Positions 23,138-32,059 of a stretch of 37,705 nucleotides of DNA are shown piece after piece. Source of the stretch: Akkermansia muciniphila (GTDB taxonomy: Bacteria; Verrucomicrobiota; Verrucomicrobiia; Verrucomicrobiales; V1-33); contig CAMAUV010000043.1 of NCBI GenBank assembly GCA_945861415.1, forward strand, positions 1-37,705. The letters run 5' to 3'. Below the pieces are notes generated by a model, which was given only the letters and a program-made list of their open reading frames with translations, had not been told where the DNA came from and searched no databases. The translations under genes and the position numbers were made by a program. Numbering within the stretch: the stretch's first letter is position 1; every line of letters starts with the position of its first letter.

Positions 23138-24985
23138 ATGAGCGAATCGACCACCCATACCTTCCAGGCGGAAGTCCGCCAGTTGCTCGACATCGTGATC
23201 AACTCCCTCTACACGGACCGCGAGATTTTCCTCCGCGAGCTGGTGAGTAACGCATCCGATGCTCAAGAGAAAATGCGCCACCTCCAGCAAACCGAGCGCA
23301 ATGTATTTCAGGGCGAAGCGGCACTGGAAATTGCCATCACCACCGATGAGGAGGCGAAGACCATTACCATCGCCGACCGCGGACTCGGTATGACGCACGA
23401 GGAACTGGTGACCAATCTGGGCACCATCGCGCACAGCGGCACCAAGGCCTTCCTGCAGTCTCTGGAGAGCGGCGCGAGCGCGGCCGGCAATGTCATCGGC
23501 AAGTTTGGCGTCGGCTTCTACAGCGTGTTCATGGTCGCGGACAAAGTGGATGTCTTCACCCGCTCATGGCAGCCGGACGGCACCGGCCTCAAGTGGAGCA
23601 GTGATGGCAAAGGCGGCTACACCATTGAAGAAGCCGAAGACCAGGATCGCGGCACCCGCATCGTCATTCACCTGAAGGGGGATCAGCAGGGCTTCGCGGA
23701 GAAATGGAAGGCGCAGGAGTTGCTCAAGCGCTACTCCAACTTCGTCCCCTTCCCCATCCTTCTAAATGGCGAGCGCACCAACACGGTGGAGGCATTGTGG
23801 CTCAAGAACCGCAACGAAATCACCGACGAGCAGTATAACGAATTCTACAAATTCATCGCCCACGCGTGGGACGAACCGCGCTACCGGCTGCACTTCAATG
23901 CCGACGCCCCGCTGGCCATTAACAGCCTGCTCTTTGTCCCGCAGGACAACCCGGAGCCGTGGGGTATGGGACAGACCGAGCCCGGTGTGGCGCTCTACTG
24001 CCGCCGCGTGCTTATCGATCCGCACCCCAAGGGCCTCCTGCCAGACTGGCTGCGCTTCCTCCGCGGAGTCATCGACAGCGACGACCTCCCGCTTAATATT
24101 TCCCGCGAGACCATGCAGGATAGTGCGCTCATTCAGAAGCTGGGCGATGTCATCACCAAGCGCTTTCTCAAATTCCTCGACAGCGAAGCCAAGGACAACG
24201 CAGAGAAATACTCCGGATTCTATGCCCAGTTCAGCCGCTTCATCAAAGAAGGCGCCATCACCGACCACAAGCACCGCGAAGCTCTGGCGAAACTACTGCG
24301 CTTCGAGAGCAGCATGACGGAGGAAGGCAATCTCACCGGACTCGACGAATACGTCACCCGCATGAAGGAGGAACAGAAGGACATCTATTACCTCCAGGCC
24401 CCTTCACGCGCCAGTATCGAGAGCGGTCCCTACCTTGAAGCGTTCAAGGCGCGCGGACTGGAAGTCATCTACTTCACCGAGCCAGTGGACGAATACGTGC
24501 TCTCCTCCCTGAACGAATACAGCGAAAAGAAGCTGGTCAGCGCCGACAGCAGCGACCTCGATCTCCCCGACGCACCGGACGCAGAGAGCAAAGAAAGCCT
24601 TAGCGACAGCGAAGCCGAAGAGTTCTCCACATGGATGAAAGACACTCTCGGCGATGCCGTGGAAAAGGTCGCCCCGAGCAAACGCCTTGTGGACAGCCCC
24701 GTCGCCGCGCTGGTGCCGGAAGGTCAGCGCATGGGCCCGCAGCTCCGCGCCATGATGAAGACCATGAAGCAGGACGCGCCGGCCATGAAGGTGGAACTGG
24801 CCATCAATCCGAAGCACCCGCTCATCATCAAACTCGCCCGCGCCCGCCACAGCCGCGAAGACGCCGCAAAACTCATCGCCGGCCAACTCCTCGACACCGC
24901 CCTCCTCAGCGCGGGCCTCGTGGAGGACCCTCGCAGCGTCGTCTCCCGGCTCAACAAGGTGCTGGAACTGGCGCTGGAGAAATAG
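23138..24985 (+). CDS. htpG: Hsp90-family chaperone HtpG
   Basis: 615 aa, close to the ~624 of E. coli HtpG. The N-terminal GHKL ATPase domain (1-~220) has FLRELVSNASDA (the catalytic Glu and Mg-binding Asn helix), DRGLGMTHEELV, LGTIAHSGTKAFL and GKFGVGFYSVFMVADKV. The middle domain (~230-490) has LPLNISRETMQDSALIQKLG with the conserved Arg. The C-terminal dimerisation domain (~500-615) follows. It is a cytosolic ATP-driven chaperone that helps late folding of client proteins, usually heat-induced. There are no frame problems. It starts at the ATG at 23138, preceded by CTATATACT rather than a Shine-Dalgarno sequence. It is followed closely on the opposite strand by the broken gene at 25004-25427. 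Confidence 0.98.
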   Translation: MSESTTHTFQAEVRQLLDIVINSLYTDREIFLRELVSNASDAQEKMRHLQQTERNVFQGEAALEIAITTDEEAKTITIADRGLGMTHEELVTNLGTIAHSGTKAFLQSLESGASAAGNVIGKFGVGFYSVFMVADKVDVFTRSWQPDGTGLKWSSDGKGGYTIEEAEDQDRGTRIVIHLKGDQQGFAEKWKAQELLKRYSNFVPFPILLNGERTNTVEALWLKNRNEITDEQYNEFYKFIAHAWDEPRYRLHFNADAPLAINSLLFVPQDNPEPWGMGQTEPGVALYCRRVLIDPHPKGLLPDWLRFLRGVIDSDDLPLNISRETMQDSALIQKLGDVITKRFLKFLDSEAKDNAEKYSGFYAQFSRFIKEGAITDHKHREALAKLLRFESSMTEEGNLTGLDEYVTRMKEEQKDIYYLQAPSRASIESGPYLEAFKARGLEVIYFTEPVDEYVLSSLNEYSEKKLVSADSSDLDLPDAPDAESKESLSDSEAEEFSTWMKDTLGDAVEKVAPSKRLVDSPVAALVPEGQRMGPQLRAMMKTMKQDAPAMKVELAINPKHPLIIKLARARHSREDAAKLIAGQLLDTALLSAGLVEDPRSVVSRLNKVLELALEK

Positions 24986-25003
24986 GACCAGCGGAACAGA
25001 CCG

Positions 25004-25427
25004 TCATCCGGAAGGGATAGTGGAAAGCCGCTGTCCCTTGCGTCTCAACAGCAAGGGTTTGGCGAGCGATGCTGCAAATCGCTCCTCAAACCAGCCCGGT
25101 AGGTCTTCACAAGCAACACGGCGACATTCGGAAAACGCCGCTCCTTTCTCTGCGAAAACTTTGGGCAGCAGGAAAAACATTTTCCCCTCGAAGCGATAGC
25201 GCGACAGAAGGCCAGTATTGGAGGACCGATAGCGCGCGCATCACTCCGGGGCTTTCCGGGCTCAATTACAGTCGATCCCCTCCAATCCGCGTCCGTCCGT
25301 TGAAGGTGTCCGGATAGAAGCCAACGCATCTTCCGTTCGGCAGGATTCTGAACCACCCATAATTTTCGGGTTCGCCGTCGCGAGTGAAATACCACGTGCC
25401 GGTGAGGCGTTCGAAATCATTGTTCAT
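25004..25427 (-). pseudogene. broken small gene translationally coupled to the heme-binding protein gene
   Basis: The ATG at 25427 overlaps the stop of the 983-aa gene by 4 bp (ATGA type). The frame reads MNNDFERLTGTWYFTRDGEP, FRILPNGRCVGFYPDTFNG and RTRIGGDRL, then meets a premature TAA. Protein-like sequence continues: LSPESPGVM in the same frame, then after a shift near a GCGCGCGC run, RYRSSNTGLLSRYRFEGKMF, FLLPKVFAEKGAAFSECRRV and ACEDLPGWFEERFAASLAKP, to a stop at 25004. One stop plus one frameshift in a dinucleotide run thus destroy an otherwise continuous ~140-codon gene. It resembles small lipocalin-like single-domain proteins, but the family is not certain. Confidence 0.65.
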
Positions 25428-28375
25428 TTCAGCGACAGGAGAAATGCCGCCACATCCGCCAGTTCCTGCGGCGTCAGAATTTGATCCATGCCCTGAGGCA
25501 TGAGGGAGGCGGTGCCGGGTTTCATTTCGGCGATGTCCGCGCGGTTCACCGTCATAGGCGGCGTGACGGCCCCGGTGGCGAGGGTAAGCGTGGCAGCGCT
25601 TTCGTTGGTGATGATACCATAGGCGGGTTTGCCGTCATTGCGTTTCACCTCCACCGGTTCGTAGCTCCGCACGAAGCTGGCGGACGGAAAGACGATGGCT
25701 TCCAGCAAGTCCTGCCGCGTGCGGATGCTGCCGACTTTGGTGAGGTCGGGGCCGAAGTGTTTGCCCAAATATCCGGCCTGGTGGCACAGCACGCAGGAGG
25801 CTTTCGCGCTTTGGAAGACGACCTTGCCGCGCTGGGCATCGCCGGCGGGCAGAGACTTTTCAAGTTCGGCGAGACGCGCCCGCTGCTTCTCTGCATCAGG
25901 TGTGAGCGCGATCCGGGCGGCAGCGAGGCGTTCCTGCACGCTAGCGGGGAATTTGCCGAGGCACTCGCGCAGGTCATCGGCGGAGAGCCCGGCGAGTGCG
26001 CCGGACTTTTCCAAAGTGTCCATCAGCGCAAGGCCGAGGGCTGCGTCAGAGACAGCGGCATAGGCGCGCAGCAGCAGCGGGCGCTGGGTAAGCGTGGCCT
26101 GCGGCAGCAGCGGGATGAGAGTGTGGAGTTGTGAGTGTGAGAGTCTGGCGCGGGATAGGATGCGGGCGGCGGTGTCGTCAGCGCCGGTCAAATAGGGCCT
26201 ATTGGGCCTATCCGGCTCACCCGCCCTGTAAGCCAGCGCTCCCGCCACCAGTGAAAACTCCTCCTCCGATATCTCCCCGCCACACGCCTGCAAAAGTGCC
26301 AGCCGCACGCCCACAGGGCGCTGCGCATCCGCCGCCAGTGCGCGCGCTCTTGCCATCGCTGCCTGCGGCACTCCACGCACAAATACGGCTGCGGCCCGCT
26401 GCGCAGTGGCGGCATCCATTTCCAGCAGCGGCAGCAGCGCGGCAGTCCACTCCTCCGGAAGCTTGTTTCCTGCCTTCGCAGCCATCACTTCCATGAGCAT
26501 GTGCCGCACGGCGTCTGCCTTCGCTGCGGCGAGCCATGTTCCCAGCTTTGGGCGAAAACTGCTTTCAATCACCACTGCCTCCACGGCAGGGCGCAGAGTA
26601 TCAGCTCTCGCGGCGGTGGCCAACTGCGCGGCGAGCCACTCTCCGGCAGCTTCACACCATGCCGGGACCTTGCGCAGGCCGAAGATAGCAGCCTCGCGCA
26701 CTCCTGCATCCGGTGAGGCCATGGCAGCCGTCAGAACGTCCGGGTCCATTTCGGAAGGAGCCCGTTGCACGAACCAGTAGAGCTGCAGCTTCTGCGCCAG
26801 CGGTGCGACCCCGGCGGCAGTGGCGATCGCTAGCATCTGCTGCCTCGCGCAGTGCCGGATCGCCGTGTAGATGATCGTGTGCTCAATGAATAGGTCATTG
26901 TCAGACTGCCTCGCCGCCACTACAAATGGCTCGATCAGGCTGTCCCCAAACTGCTCCGACTCCGGATAAAACAGATCGTGGAATTGAGTCAGCCACTCGA
27001 GGGCCTTGCGGCGAAGTTGTAAAGTCGGGGACTCAGCCATACTCCGGATTTCCGACACAGTCTCCGGTACCCAGGGCGCCGGCAGGGGCGCCGGGCAAGT
27101 CACGGGCACTTCGCCACCGGTTTTACGCAGGCGGTAAATTGCCCCCGTCACCTCCGGCTTCGCCACCTGACTCGTGGGGCAGCAAAGCTTATACCAGCCC
27201 CCGGTGTCTACCACGAGCACGCTACCGTCGGGAGCCTGGAGCACATCCGTGGGGTGAAAGTCGGGATCGTCGCAGGTGAGGAAATCGCTGTCGGTAGTCT
27301 TCCATGTCGAGCCGTGGGGTTCCAGGACGTGGCGGCTAACTTTGCGCAGATTGAACTGTGCCACGAGCAGGTCGCGACCGTAGCGGATCATGCCCGCGGG
27401 CGCGGCAGGGCCAAGATGCGTCATGGGCGGGAGCAACGGACCGGTGCGCAGGTGATCGTTGATTACATCGTGATCCTTCCCCCACAATCCGCCACGTACA
27501 GCGTGGATGAGGCCGTCGCGTTTTCCGTCGCCTGGATGCTGAAAAAACGTTCCACTCACAATGAGATCGCCCTCCGGTGTCCACGCTAGCCCCACGGGAT
27601 TGTCCATGCCGGCGGTGAACACGACATCGAATCCCGTGCCGTCCGGCTTCTTGCGAAAGACATGTGCCGCGCGCGACTTCCAGCCCTTCTGGTGCGGCAA
27701 GTCATACGTTTGCTCCGCGAAGGCCCCTTTACACCAGTAGAGAAACCCATCCGGCCCGGCGTAGGGACCGTGCAGATCGTTCGCGCAGCCGGTGAGTGTC
27801 TTGCCGTCGTGCCACACCTCCCGCGTGTCGGCCACGCCGTCGTCGTCCTTGTCCGTGAACTTCCAAATCTGGGGCGGCGCAGCGACATAGACCGCGCCTT
27901 CATGCCAGAGCACCCCCTCGGGGAAGCCCAGCTTGTCGGCGAAGACCGTGCGCTGGTCGAACACGCCGTCGTTGTCGGTATCCGTAAGCCGCAGCAAGCG
28001 GTGCGGCGCTTTCTTCAATTGCTCCTGCGGCGGCTCATTCGTGCCGGTGACCTCGGTGACATAGAGCCGGCCTTTGTCATCGAAGTAAGCTTCCACTGGC
28101 CTCTCCACCAGCGTCGGCGGCACCGCGAGCGTGACCGTGTAGCCATCCGCGGGTTTCACTTCGCGCGTAAGAGGTGGGCGCAATAAATTAATTTTATCCA
28201 AAACCGCCGACCAAGGCACCCACCGGTCTGGCTCTGTTACCAAACCGTAATACCCCTCCAGCCTCTCGTTCAATTTCCGCATTCTATCCTGCTTTGAATC
28301 CTCAGCCCAAATCACTACCGGCGACAGCAGCAGCGAGCACTTGAGGGTAGTGAGGAGTATATAGCGCGTTTCCAT
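25424..28375 (-). CDS. PVC-type heme-binding protein with beta-propeller and HEAT repeats
   Basis: 983 aa from the ATG at 28375 (AGGACGGGCAG directly upstream), which starts the signal peptide METRYILLTTLKCSLLLSPV ending at WA-ED. The frame reaches 28423, but those residues precede the signal. Residues ~60-420 form the 'membrane-bound dehydrogenase' propeller typical of Planctomycetes and Verrucomicrobia, with Ca loops such as DTDNDGVFD and DKDDDGVAD and the motifs GCANDLHGPYAGPDG and DNPVGLAWTPEGDLI. Residues ~440-840 are helical HEAT-like repeats. Residues ~850-983 are the cytochrome c-like domain with heme motif CVLCH (first Cys ~861), FGPDLTKVG and LTPQELADVAAFLLSLK. It is a periplasmic or surface redox protein, likely oxidising sugars or alcohols and passing electrons through heme. 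The real substrate is unknown. Confidence 0.93.
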   Translation of the reverse strand: METRYILLTTLKCSLLLSPVVIWAEDSKQDRMRKLNERLEGYYGLVTEPDRWVPWSAVLDKINLLRPPLTREVKPADGYTVTLAVPPTLVERPVEAYFDDKGRLYVTEVTGTNEPPQEQLKKAPHRLLRLTDTDNDGVFDQRTVFADKLGFPEGVLWHEGAVYVAAPPQIWKFTDKDDDGVADTREVWHDGKTLTGCANDLHGPYAGPDGFLYWCKGAFAEQTYDLPHQKGWKSRAAHVFRKKPDGTGFDVVFTAGMDNPVGLAWTPEGDLIVSGTFFQHPGDGKRDGLIHAVRGGLWGKDHDVINDHLRTGPLLPPMTHLGPAAPAGMIRYGRDLLVAQFNLRKVSRHVLEPHGSTWKTTDSDFLTCDDPDFHPTDVLQAPDGSVLVVDTGGWYKLCCPTSQVAKPEVTGAIYRLRKTGGEVPVTCPAPLPAPWVPETVSEIRSMAESPTLQLRRKALEWLTQFHDLFYPESEQFGDSLIEPFVVAARQSDNDLFIEHTIIYTAIRHCARQQMLAIATAAGVAPLAQKLQLYWFVQRAPSEMDPDVLTAAMASPDAGVREAAIFGLRKVPAWCEAAGEWLAAQLATAARADTLRPAVEAVVIESSFRPKLGTWLAAAKADAVRHMLMEVMAAKAGNKLPEEWTAALLPLLEMDAATAQRAAAVFVRGVPQAAMARARALAADAQRPVGVRLALLQACGGEISEEEFSLVAGALAYRAGEPDRPNRPYLTGADDTAARILSRARLSHSQLHTLIPLLPQATLTQRPLLLRAYAAVSDAALGLALMDTLEKSGALAGLSADDLRECLGKFPASVQERLAAARIALTPDAEKQRARLAELEKSLPAGDAQRGKVVFQSAKASCVLCHQAGYLGKHFGPDLTKVGSIRTRQDLLEAIVFPSASFVRSYEPVEVKRNDGKPAYGIITNESAATLTLATGAVTPPMTVNRADIAEMKPGTASLMPQGMDQILTPQELADVAAFLLSLK

Positions 28376-28426
28376 ACTGCCCGTCCTTAGGTGGCCCTCT
28401 GCAACTAACAAGCCTCCCCTCACCGC

Positions 28427-28542
28427 ACTCCCGGATCGTCAAGGCGCTCCGGTTCCTCCCGGGTGTAGAGTTTCAGAAACGTATCCTGCACCACATCCCG
28501 GGCGGCGGCGTGATACTGGCGGCGTAGCCCACCGGCGGGGGC
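28427..28542 (-). pseudogene. fragment of an ECF sigma factor gene (region 2)
   Basis: A minus-strand frame reads LRRQYHAAARDVVQDTFLKL then YTREEPERLDDPG and stops. The A-x-D-V-V-Q-D-T-F-L-x-L-Y block is the core-RNA-polymerase-binding helix of sigma-70 region 2 in ECF sigma factors. Only about 35 codons remain, with neither start nor region 4. It overlaps, in another frame, the end of the pseudogene at 28473-29069, so a deletion probably joined the two. Confidence 0.55.
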
Positions 28543-29069
28543 TCAAGAACTTTATTGAGGAGCATAGTGACCACGGAGCCCAACGCCAACACTAGGACTG
28601 GTTTTGTGAGGATTGAGAGATTCAGCTTCCCGCCTCGAGCGAGATACCATGGCCTCGAACGTTTCCTCTCAACCCGGCGCTTTTTCCCCGGCTGGGTTGC
28701 CATCCGCTGCCAGTTGTCGTTGAACTTTTCTTTTCCTTCGACCGGTAGATCGTCCCCCTAGATGCCCTTGAGCGCCCTAAGAGCTTCACTCTGGTTCATA
28801 TCCGACTTCATGAGACCGTGATTCCCCGGTTCCAGCGCCCGGATCCTTGGCATCGCAAAATCCCAATCCGGGGGCTGGGCCGGTCGCAGCTGTTAGGGAA
28901 GATGCTCGACCACTTTCTCAGCCATGTCGACGAGAGGATACAAGGCCGCTTTGGACTGCACCGCATAGGAATCAAACTGGTCGGCAGTCAAGGCGCGGAG
29001 CACAGCTCCTCGAGGGATGCGCAGGACAGGGTCTTCGTCGTCGGGTCCTTCGCTTGAATGGTGGTTCAC
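28473..29069 (-). pseudogene. broken single-pass membrane protein gene (possible anti-sigma partner)
   Basis: From a GTG at 29069 one frame of 199 codons runs to 28473 with only two interruptions: TAA at 28893-28895 and TAG at 28758-28760. It reads EGPDDEDPVLRIPRGAVLRA, LTADQFDSYAVQSKAALYPL, VDMAEKVVEHLP, stop, PPDWDFAMPRIRAL, MKSDMNQSEALRALKGI, stop, DDLPVEGKEKFNDNWQRMA. A membrane helix LTKPVLVLALGSVVTMLLN follows. A cytoplasmic helical part followed by one membrane span would fit an anti-sigma-like protein, and a sigma-factor fragment sits at its 3' end. This role is inference from layout. No frameshift is present, so the inactivation may be recent. Confidence 0.6.
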
Positions 29070-29152
29070 GGGGAGGGCAGGTATGTTATTACTTTGGCAG
29101 CGCTGTCCTGAGACTCAAATGGTAGTAACTGCTGGGTCTGGCCTTTCTCTTT

Positions 29153-29199
29153 GCGCCAAAAACGAAACGCCCGGGCCACTTGCGCAGCCCGGGCGTTTC
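29153..29199 (-). terminator. rho-independent terminator of the Gfo/Idh/MocA gene
   Basis: On the minus strand GAAACGCCCGGGC (29187-29199) and GCCCGGGCGTTTC (29064-complement arm at 29164-29176) form a 13-bp perfect stem, followed by GTTTTTG. It lies 16 bp past the oxidoreductase stop. Confidence 0.9.
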
Positions 29200-29214
29200 A
29201 AGGGTTCTCGACGC

Positions 29215-30570
29215 TTAGGCCAACTTCCATGGCCCGCGGTATTCGCGGCCCATCAGCTTTGCAGCGTCCTCGTCACCCACGATCTCCTCCTTGGCCGGAT
29301 CCCATTTGATCTTGCGGCCAGTGATCATGGAAATGAGGGCAAGGTGTCCCGGAACCGCGCTGCGGTGGGCGGTGGTCACCGGCGTGAGGGTGCGGGCCCG
29401 TGTACGCACGCAATCGATGAAGTTCCCCTGATGCCCGGTGGGGCTCTTCATGAGCCGGATCTTCGCCACGTCGTCCGGAAGTTCCACGTGAATGGCTTTC
29501 TCCACCACCTTGTCTCCATTGCGTTGCTGGATGACTTTCTTGAATTCAGGATTGGAGCAGTCGAAACGGCCACGGTCCACATGGACCCAGCCCTTGTCAC
29601 CGATCCATTTGGTGCCGCTGGCAATATCCCCATGGCCTCCTGCGATGATCATCTTTACACCGTTGTGATAGGTCGCTTCGGCGCGATACTTCGTGGCGGT
29701 GTTCCACATGGCATCCTTTGCTGGAAACTCGCCCTTGCCTTCGATCTCCACCGGACCACCGGCATCGTCGCAGTCGAGACCCCAGTGGGCAATGTCGCAG
29801 TGGTGGCCGATCCAGTCCAGCAGTTGCCCGCCGCCGATATTGTAGTTCCAGCGCCAGTTCTTGTGCACCCGGCCTTCGATATAGTCCTCCATTTGGGCAG
29901 GACCGATCCACATCTCGTAGTCAAGCTCTACAGGCGGGGGAGTCACCTGGTTTTTGTTTCTGGTGCCCGCAAAATCAGCATGGCCGGAGGGAAGTCCTAC
30001 ATGCACTTCCGTCACCTTGCCGATGAGCCCGTTGCGCACGATTTCCGCACCGACGCGGAAGTTGTCATTGCTGCGCTGCCATGATCCGGTTTGCCACACC
30101 CGCTTGTTGTCGGTCACTGCCTTCACGATGGCCTGCTGCTCGCGGATCGTACGCGCGAGGGGTTTCTCGCCATAGATGTCCTTGCCGTTCTTTGCCGCTT
30201 CGATGGACACGAGGGCATGCCAGTGGTCCGGGATGGCGATCATCACGGTGTCAATGTCCTTGCGGGCCATGAGTTCTCGGTAGTCCTTGATGGCTGCGCA
30301 GTCTTTGTTGCCGTTCTTGTTGTTGATCGAGTCCACCGCGCGCTGGAGATTGCGGCTGTCCACATCGCATGCCGCGATGACCTGGCATCCCGGCACGTTC
30401 ATAAAGCCGTTGATATTACCCGGCCCCTGCATCCCCCAGCCAATGGCGGCCATGGTAATGCGGTTGGATGGGGCGACTTTCCCGTCCGCACCAATGGCGG
30501 ACGCAGGAATGATCGTCGGGAAGGCTAGCAGGCTCGTTTTCTTAAGGAATGACCGGCGGTTGAATTTCAT
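29215..30570 (-). CDS. Gfo/Idh/MocA family oxidoreductase with Tat signal
   Basis: 451 aa from the ATG at 30570. The open frame continues to 30699, but the conserved start MKFNRRSFLKKTSLLAFP is a clear twin-arginine signal. The Rossmann part begins at ITMAAIGWGMQGPGNINGF and CQVIAACDVDSRN (NAD(P) binding), with the family signature YGEKPLARTIREQQ. The C-terminal domain has GGGQLLDWIGHHCDIAHWGL, whose Asp and His are the expected catalytic residues, and MWNTATKYRAEATYHNG. Exported members in this phylum oxidise or epimerise sugars and glycosides using a tightly bound cofactor. C3 oxidation would supply substrate for DUF1080 enzymes such as those at 16129 and 21315. It is a single gene with its own terminator. 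Confidence 0.94.
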   Translation of the reverse strand: MKFNRRSFLKKTSLLAFPTIIPASAIGADGKVAPSNRITMAAIGWGMQGPGNINGFMNVPGCQVIAACDVDSRNLQRAVDSINNKNGNKDCAAIKDYRELMARKDIDTVMIAIPDHWHALVSIEAAKNGKDIYGEKPLARTIREQQAIVKAVTDNKRVWQTGSWQRSNDNFRVGAEIVRNGLIGKVTEVHVGLPSGHADFAGTRNKNQVTPPPVELDYEMWIGPAQMEDYIEGRVHKNWRWNYNIGGGQLLDWIGHHCDIAHWGLDCDDAGGPVEIEGKGEFPAKDAMWNTATKYRAEATYHNGVKMIIAGGHGDIASGTKWIGDKGWVHVDRGRFDCSNPEFKKVIQQRNGDKVVEKAIHVELPDDVAKIRLMKSPTGHQGNFIDCVRTRARTLTPVTTAHRSAVPGHLALISMITGRKIKWDPAKEEIVGDEDAAKLMGREYRGPWKLA

Positions 30571-30786
30571 GGAAGATGGGTTGTTGGATAAGTTGGCCGC
30601 TGCAGATACAACGGGCGGAGAAAAGTATCGGCAAGTGCCAGTTGGCAATTGCGAATTACACTGCGCAGGCGTAGGGCGCGAAAGTCTTCGCCACCTCAAA
30701 CTCGCGGCGTCGGCGCATGCCGCCGGCCCCCGCTTCCCTCCCTTGCAGGTCTATGGCGGCGGTTCATAGTGGCTTCCATTCACCGC

Positions 30787-31269
30787 ATGGCCTATCAATT
30801 CTCCCAGCGCCGCCGCGTGACCTTCGCCGAGACGGATCTCGCGGGCATCATGCACTTCTCGAACTTCTTCCGATGGATGGAGGAGGCGGAGCATGCCTTC
30901 TACCGCTCGCTGGGCCTCAGTGTCCATCCCCTAGCGGCGGGGGAGACCGTCACGGATACAGGCTGGCCCCGGCTGAAGGCCAGCGCGGAGTATTTTCTGC
31001 CCCTCAGGTTTGAAGAGGAGGCGGAGGTGGAACTCATGGTAGCCGAGATGCGCACAAAGGCCATGAGGCACGTCTTCCGCATCTGGAAAAACCCGGACGA
31101 TCCCGCGTCGCGTGCCCTCGCGGCGGTGGGCGAGTTCGTCGTGGTGGCCGTGGCCGCGCTGCCAGGCACGAAGCAAATGAAAGGAGTGCCCATCCCGGAG
31201 GTGTTCCGCTCCCGCATCCAACCCGCGCCGCCGGACGTTCTCAAGGCGCACGTCAATCCGCGCGAATGA
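30787..31269 (+). CDS. acyl-CoA thioesterase (hotdog fold, YbgC/4HBT type)
   Basis: 160 aa from the ATG at 30787 (MAYQFSQRRRVTFAETDLAG). The upstream frame extension is not protein-like. The 4-hydroxybenzoyl-CoA thioesterase signature is present: F-x-E-T-D17-L-A-G followed by MHFSNFFRWMEEAEHAFYRS. Asp17 is the catalytic residue and the E-A-E helix forms the hotdog core. The rest (YFLPLRFEEEAEVELMVAEM and RHVFRIW) fits the beta strands. Length is normal. It is cytoplasmic and hydrolyses an acyl- or aroyl-CoA of unknown identity. The EamA-like and PaaK-like genes follow on the same strand (about 106 and 9 bp gaps), suggesting work on an activated carboxylic acid. Confidence 0.88.
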   Translation: MAYQFSQRRRVTFAETDLAGIMHFSNFFRWMEEAEHAFYRSLGLSVHPLAAGETVTDTGWPRLKASAEYFLPLRFEEEAEVELMVAEMRTKAMRHVFRIWKNPDDPASRALAAVGEFVVVAVAALPGTKQMKGVPIPEVFRSRIQPAPPDVLKAHVNPRE

Positions 31270-31375
31270 GGCCCAGTTTGCCGTTTTCAGCGCCCTCTTT
31301 TCAGGAATGAACTCGCAACTGGTCCTCTCAAAATCGAAGACCGAACACTGAAACCTTCCTATCGTGAAATCCAAA

Positions 31376-32050
31376 ATGAATTCTACAGCCCTTCTCTATG
31401 TCCTCGGCGTCGTCATCTGCTGGGGCCTCTACTCCGTCTTCCTGCACATGGGCAGCATCGGGATGAACGTGGAGGGCGCGAAGCCTGACCTGACCACCAA
31501 CCGCATGAAGGCCTTCCTCCTAGTCGGCATTGCTTATTTCCTCGTGGCCGTCGTCGGTCCGCTCCTGATTCTAAAACTGCGGGACTCCGGGGCGGCGACG
31601 CACTGGAGCTTCCCCTCTACGGGCTGGAAGATGAGCCTCATGGCCGGACTGCTGGGGGCATTTGGCGCCTTCTTCTTGCTCATGGCGCTGAGCAGTGACG
31701 GAGGGGACATGAGCGTGCGTAAGGTGCTCATTGCCATGGTGCCCACCCTTGTGTTCGCCGGCGCGCCGCTGGTGAATGCGTTGGTCAGCGTCACCAAGGA
31801 AGGGCTCTGGGCCAAGACCCCGCCCCAGTTTTTTATCGGCCTGCTGCTTGCGGCAGTGGGTGCCGGGCTGGTCATGTTTTACAAACCTTCCTCCGGTCCT
31901 GCCGCGAAAAAGCCGGAGAGCCCGGCGGCTGTCTCGGCCCCCGGTGACGTGCCAGCGAAGGCCTCCTCCGCCGCGCTCTCACCTGCCCTACCGAGAAAAG
32001 TCGGTCCGGGGTATGTGGATGTGACCACGCGCCGCTATCACGTCAGTTGA
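31376..32050 (+). CDS. EamA/DMT-like inner-membrane protein
   Basis: 224 aa from the ATG at 31376 (a GTG at 31364 would add four residues). At least four to five hydrophobic segments are visible: ALLYVLGVVICWGLYSVFL, AFLLVGIAYFLVAVVGPLLI, MSLMAGLLGAFGAFFLLMAL, VLIAMVPTLVFAGAPLVNAL and FFIGLLLAAVGAGLVMFY. A Pro/Ala-rich soluble tail of ~50 residues follows. The first helix and the G-A-x-x-A-x-F-F-L-L-x-A-L pattern recall one half of an EamA (drug/metabolite) transporter. A full DMT carrier has ten helices, so this may work as a dimer or have another role. It ends 9 bp before the PaaK-like gene, so co-expression is likely. Confidence 0.75.
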   Translation: MNSTALLYVLGVVICWGLYSVFLHMGSIGMNVEGAKPDLTTNRMKAFLLVGIAYFLVAVVGPLLILKLRDSGAATHWSFPSTGWKMSLMAGLLGAFGAFFLLMALSSDGGDMSVRKVLIAMVPTLVFAGAPLVNALVSVTKEGLWAKTPPQFFIGLLLAAVGAGLVMFYKPSSGPAAKKPESPAAVSAPGDVPAKASSAALSPALPRKVGPGYVDVTTRRYHVS

Positions 32051-32059
32051 TTCAAAGGC

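Noticed and set aside
23762..24274. Minus-strand open frames inside htpG
   Set aside because: High G+C coding DNA often leaves the opposite strand open; the HtpG frame explains all conserved motifs.
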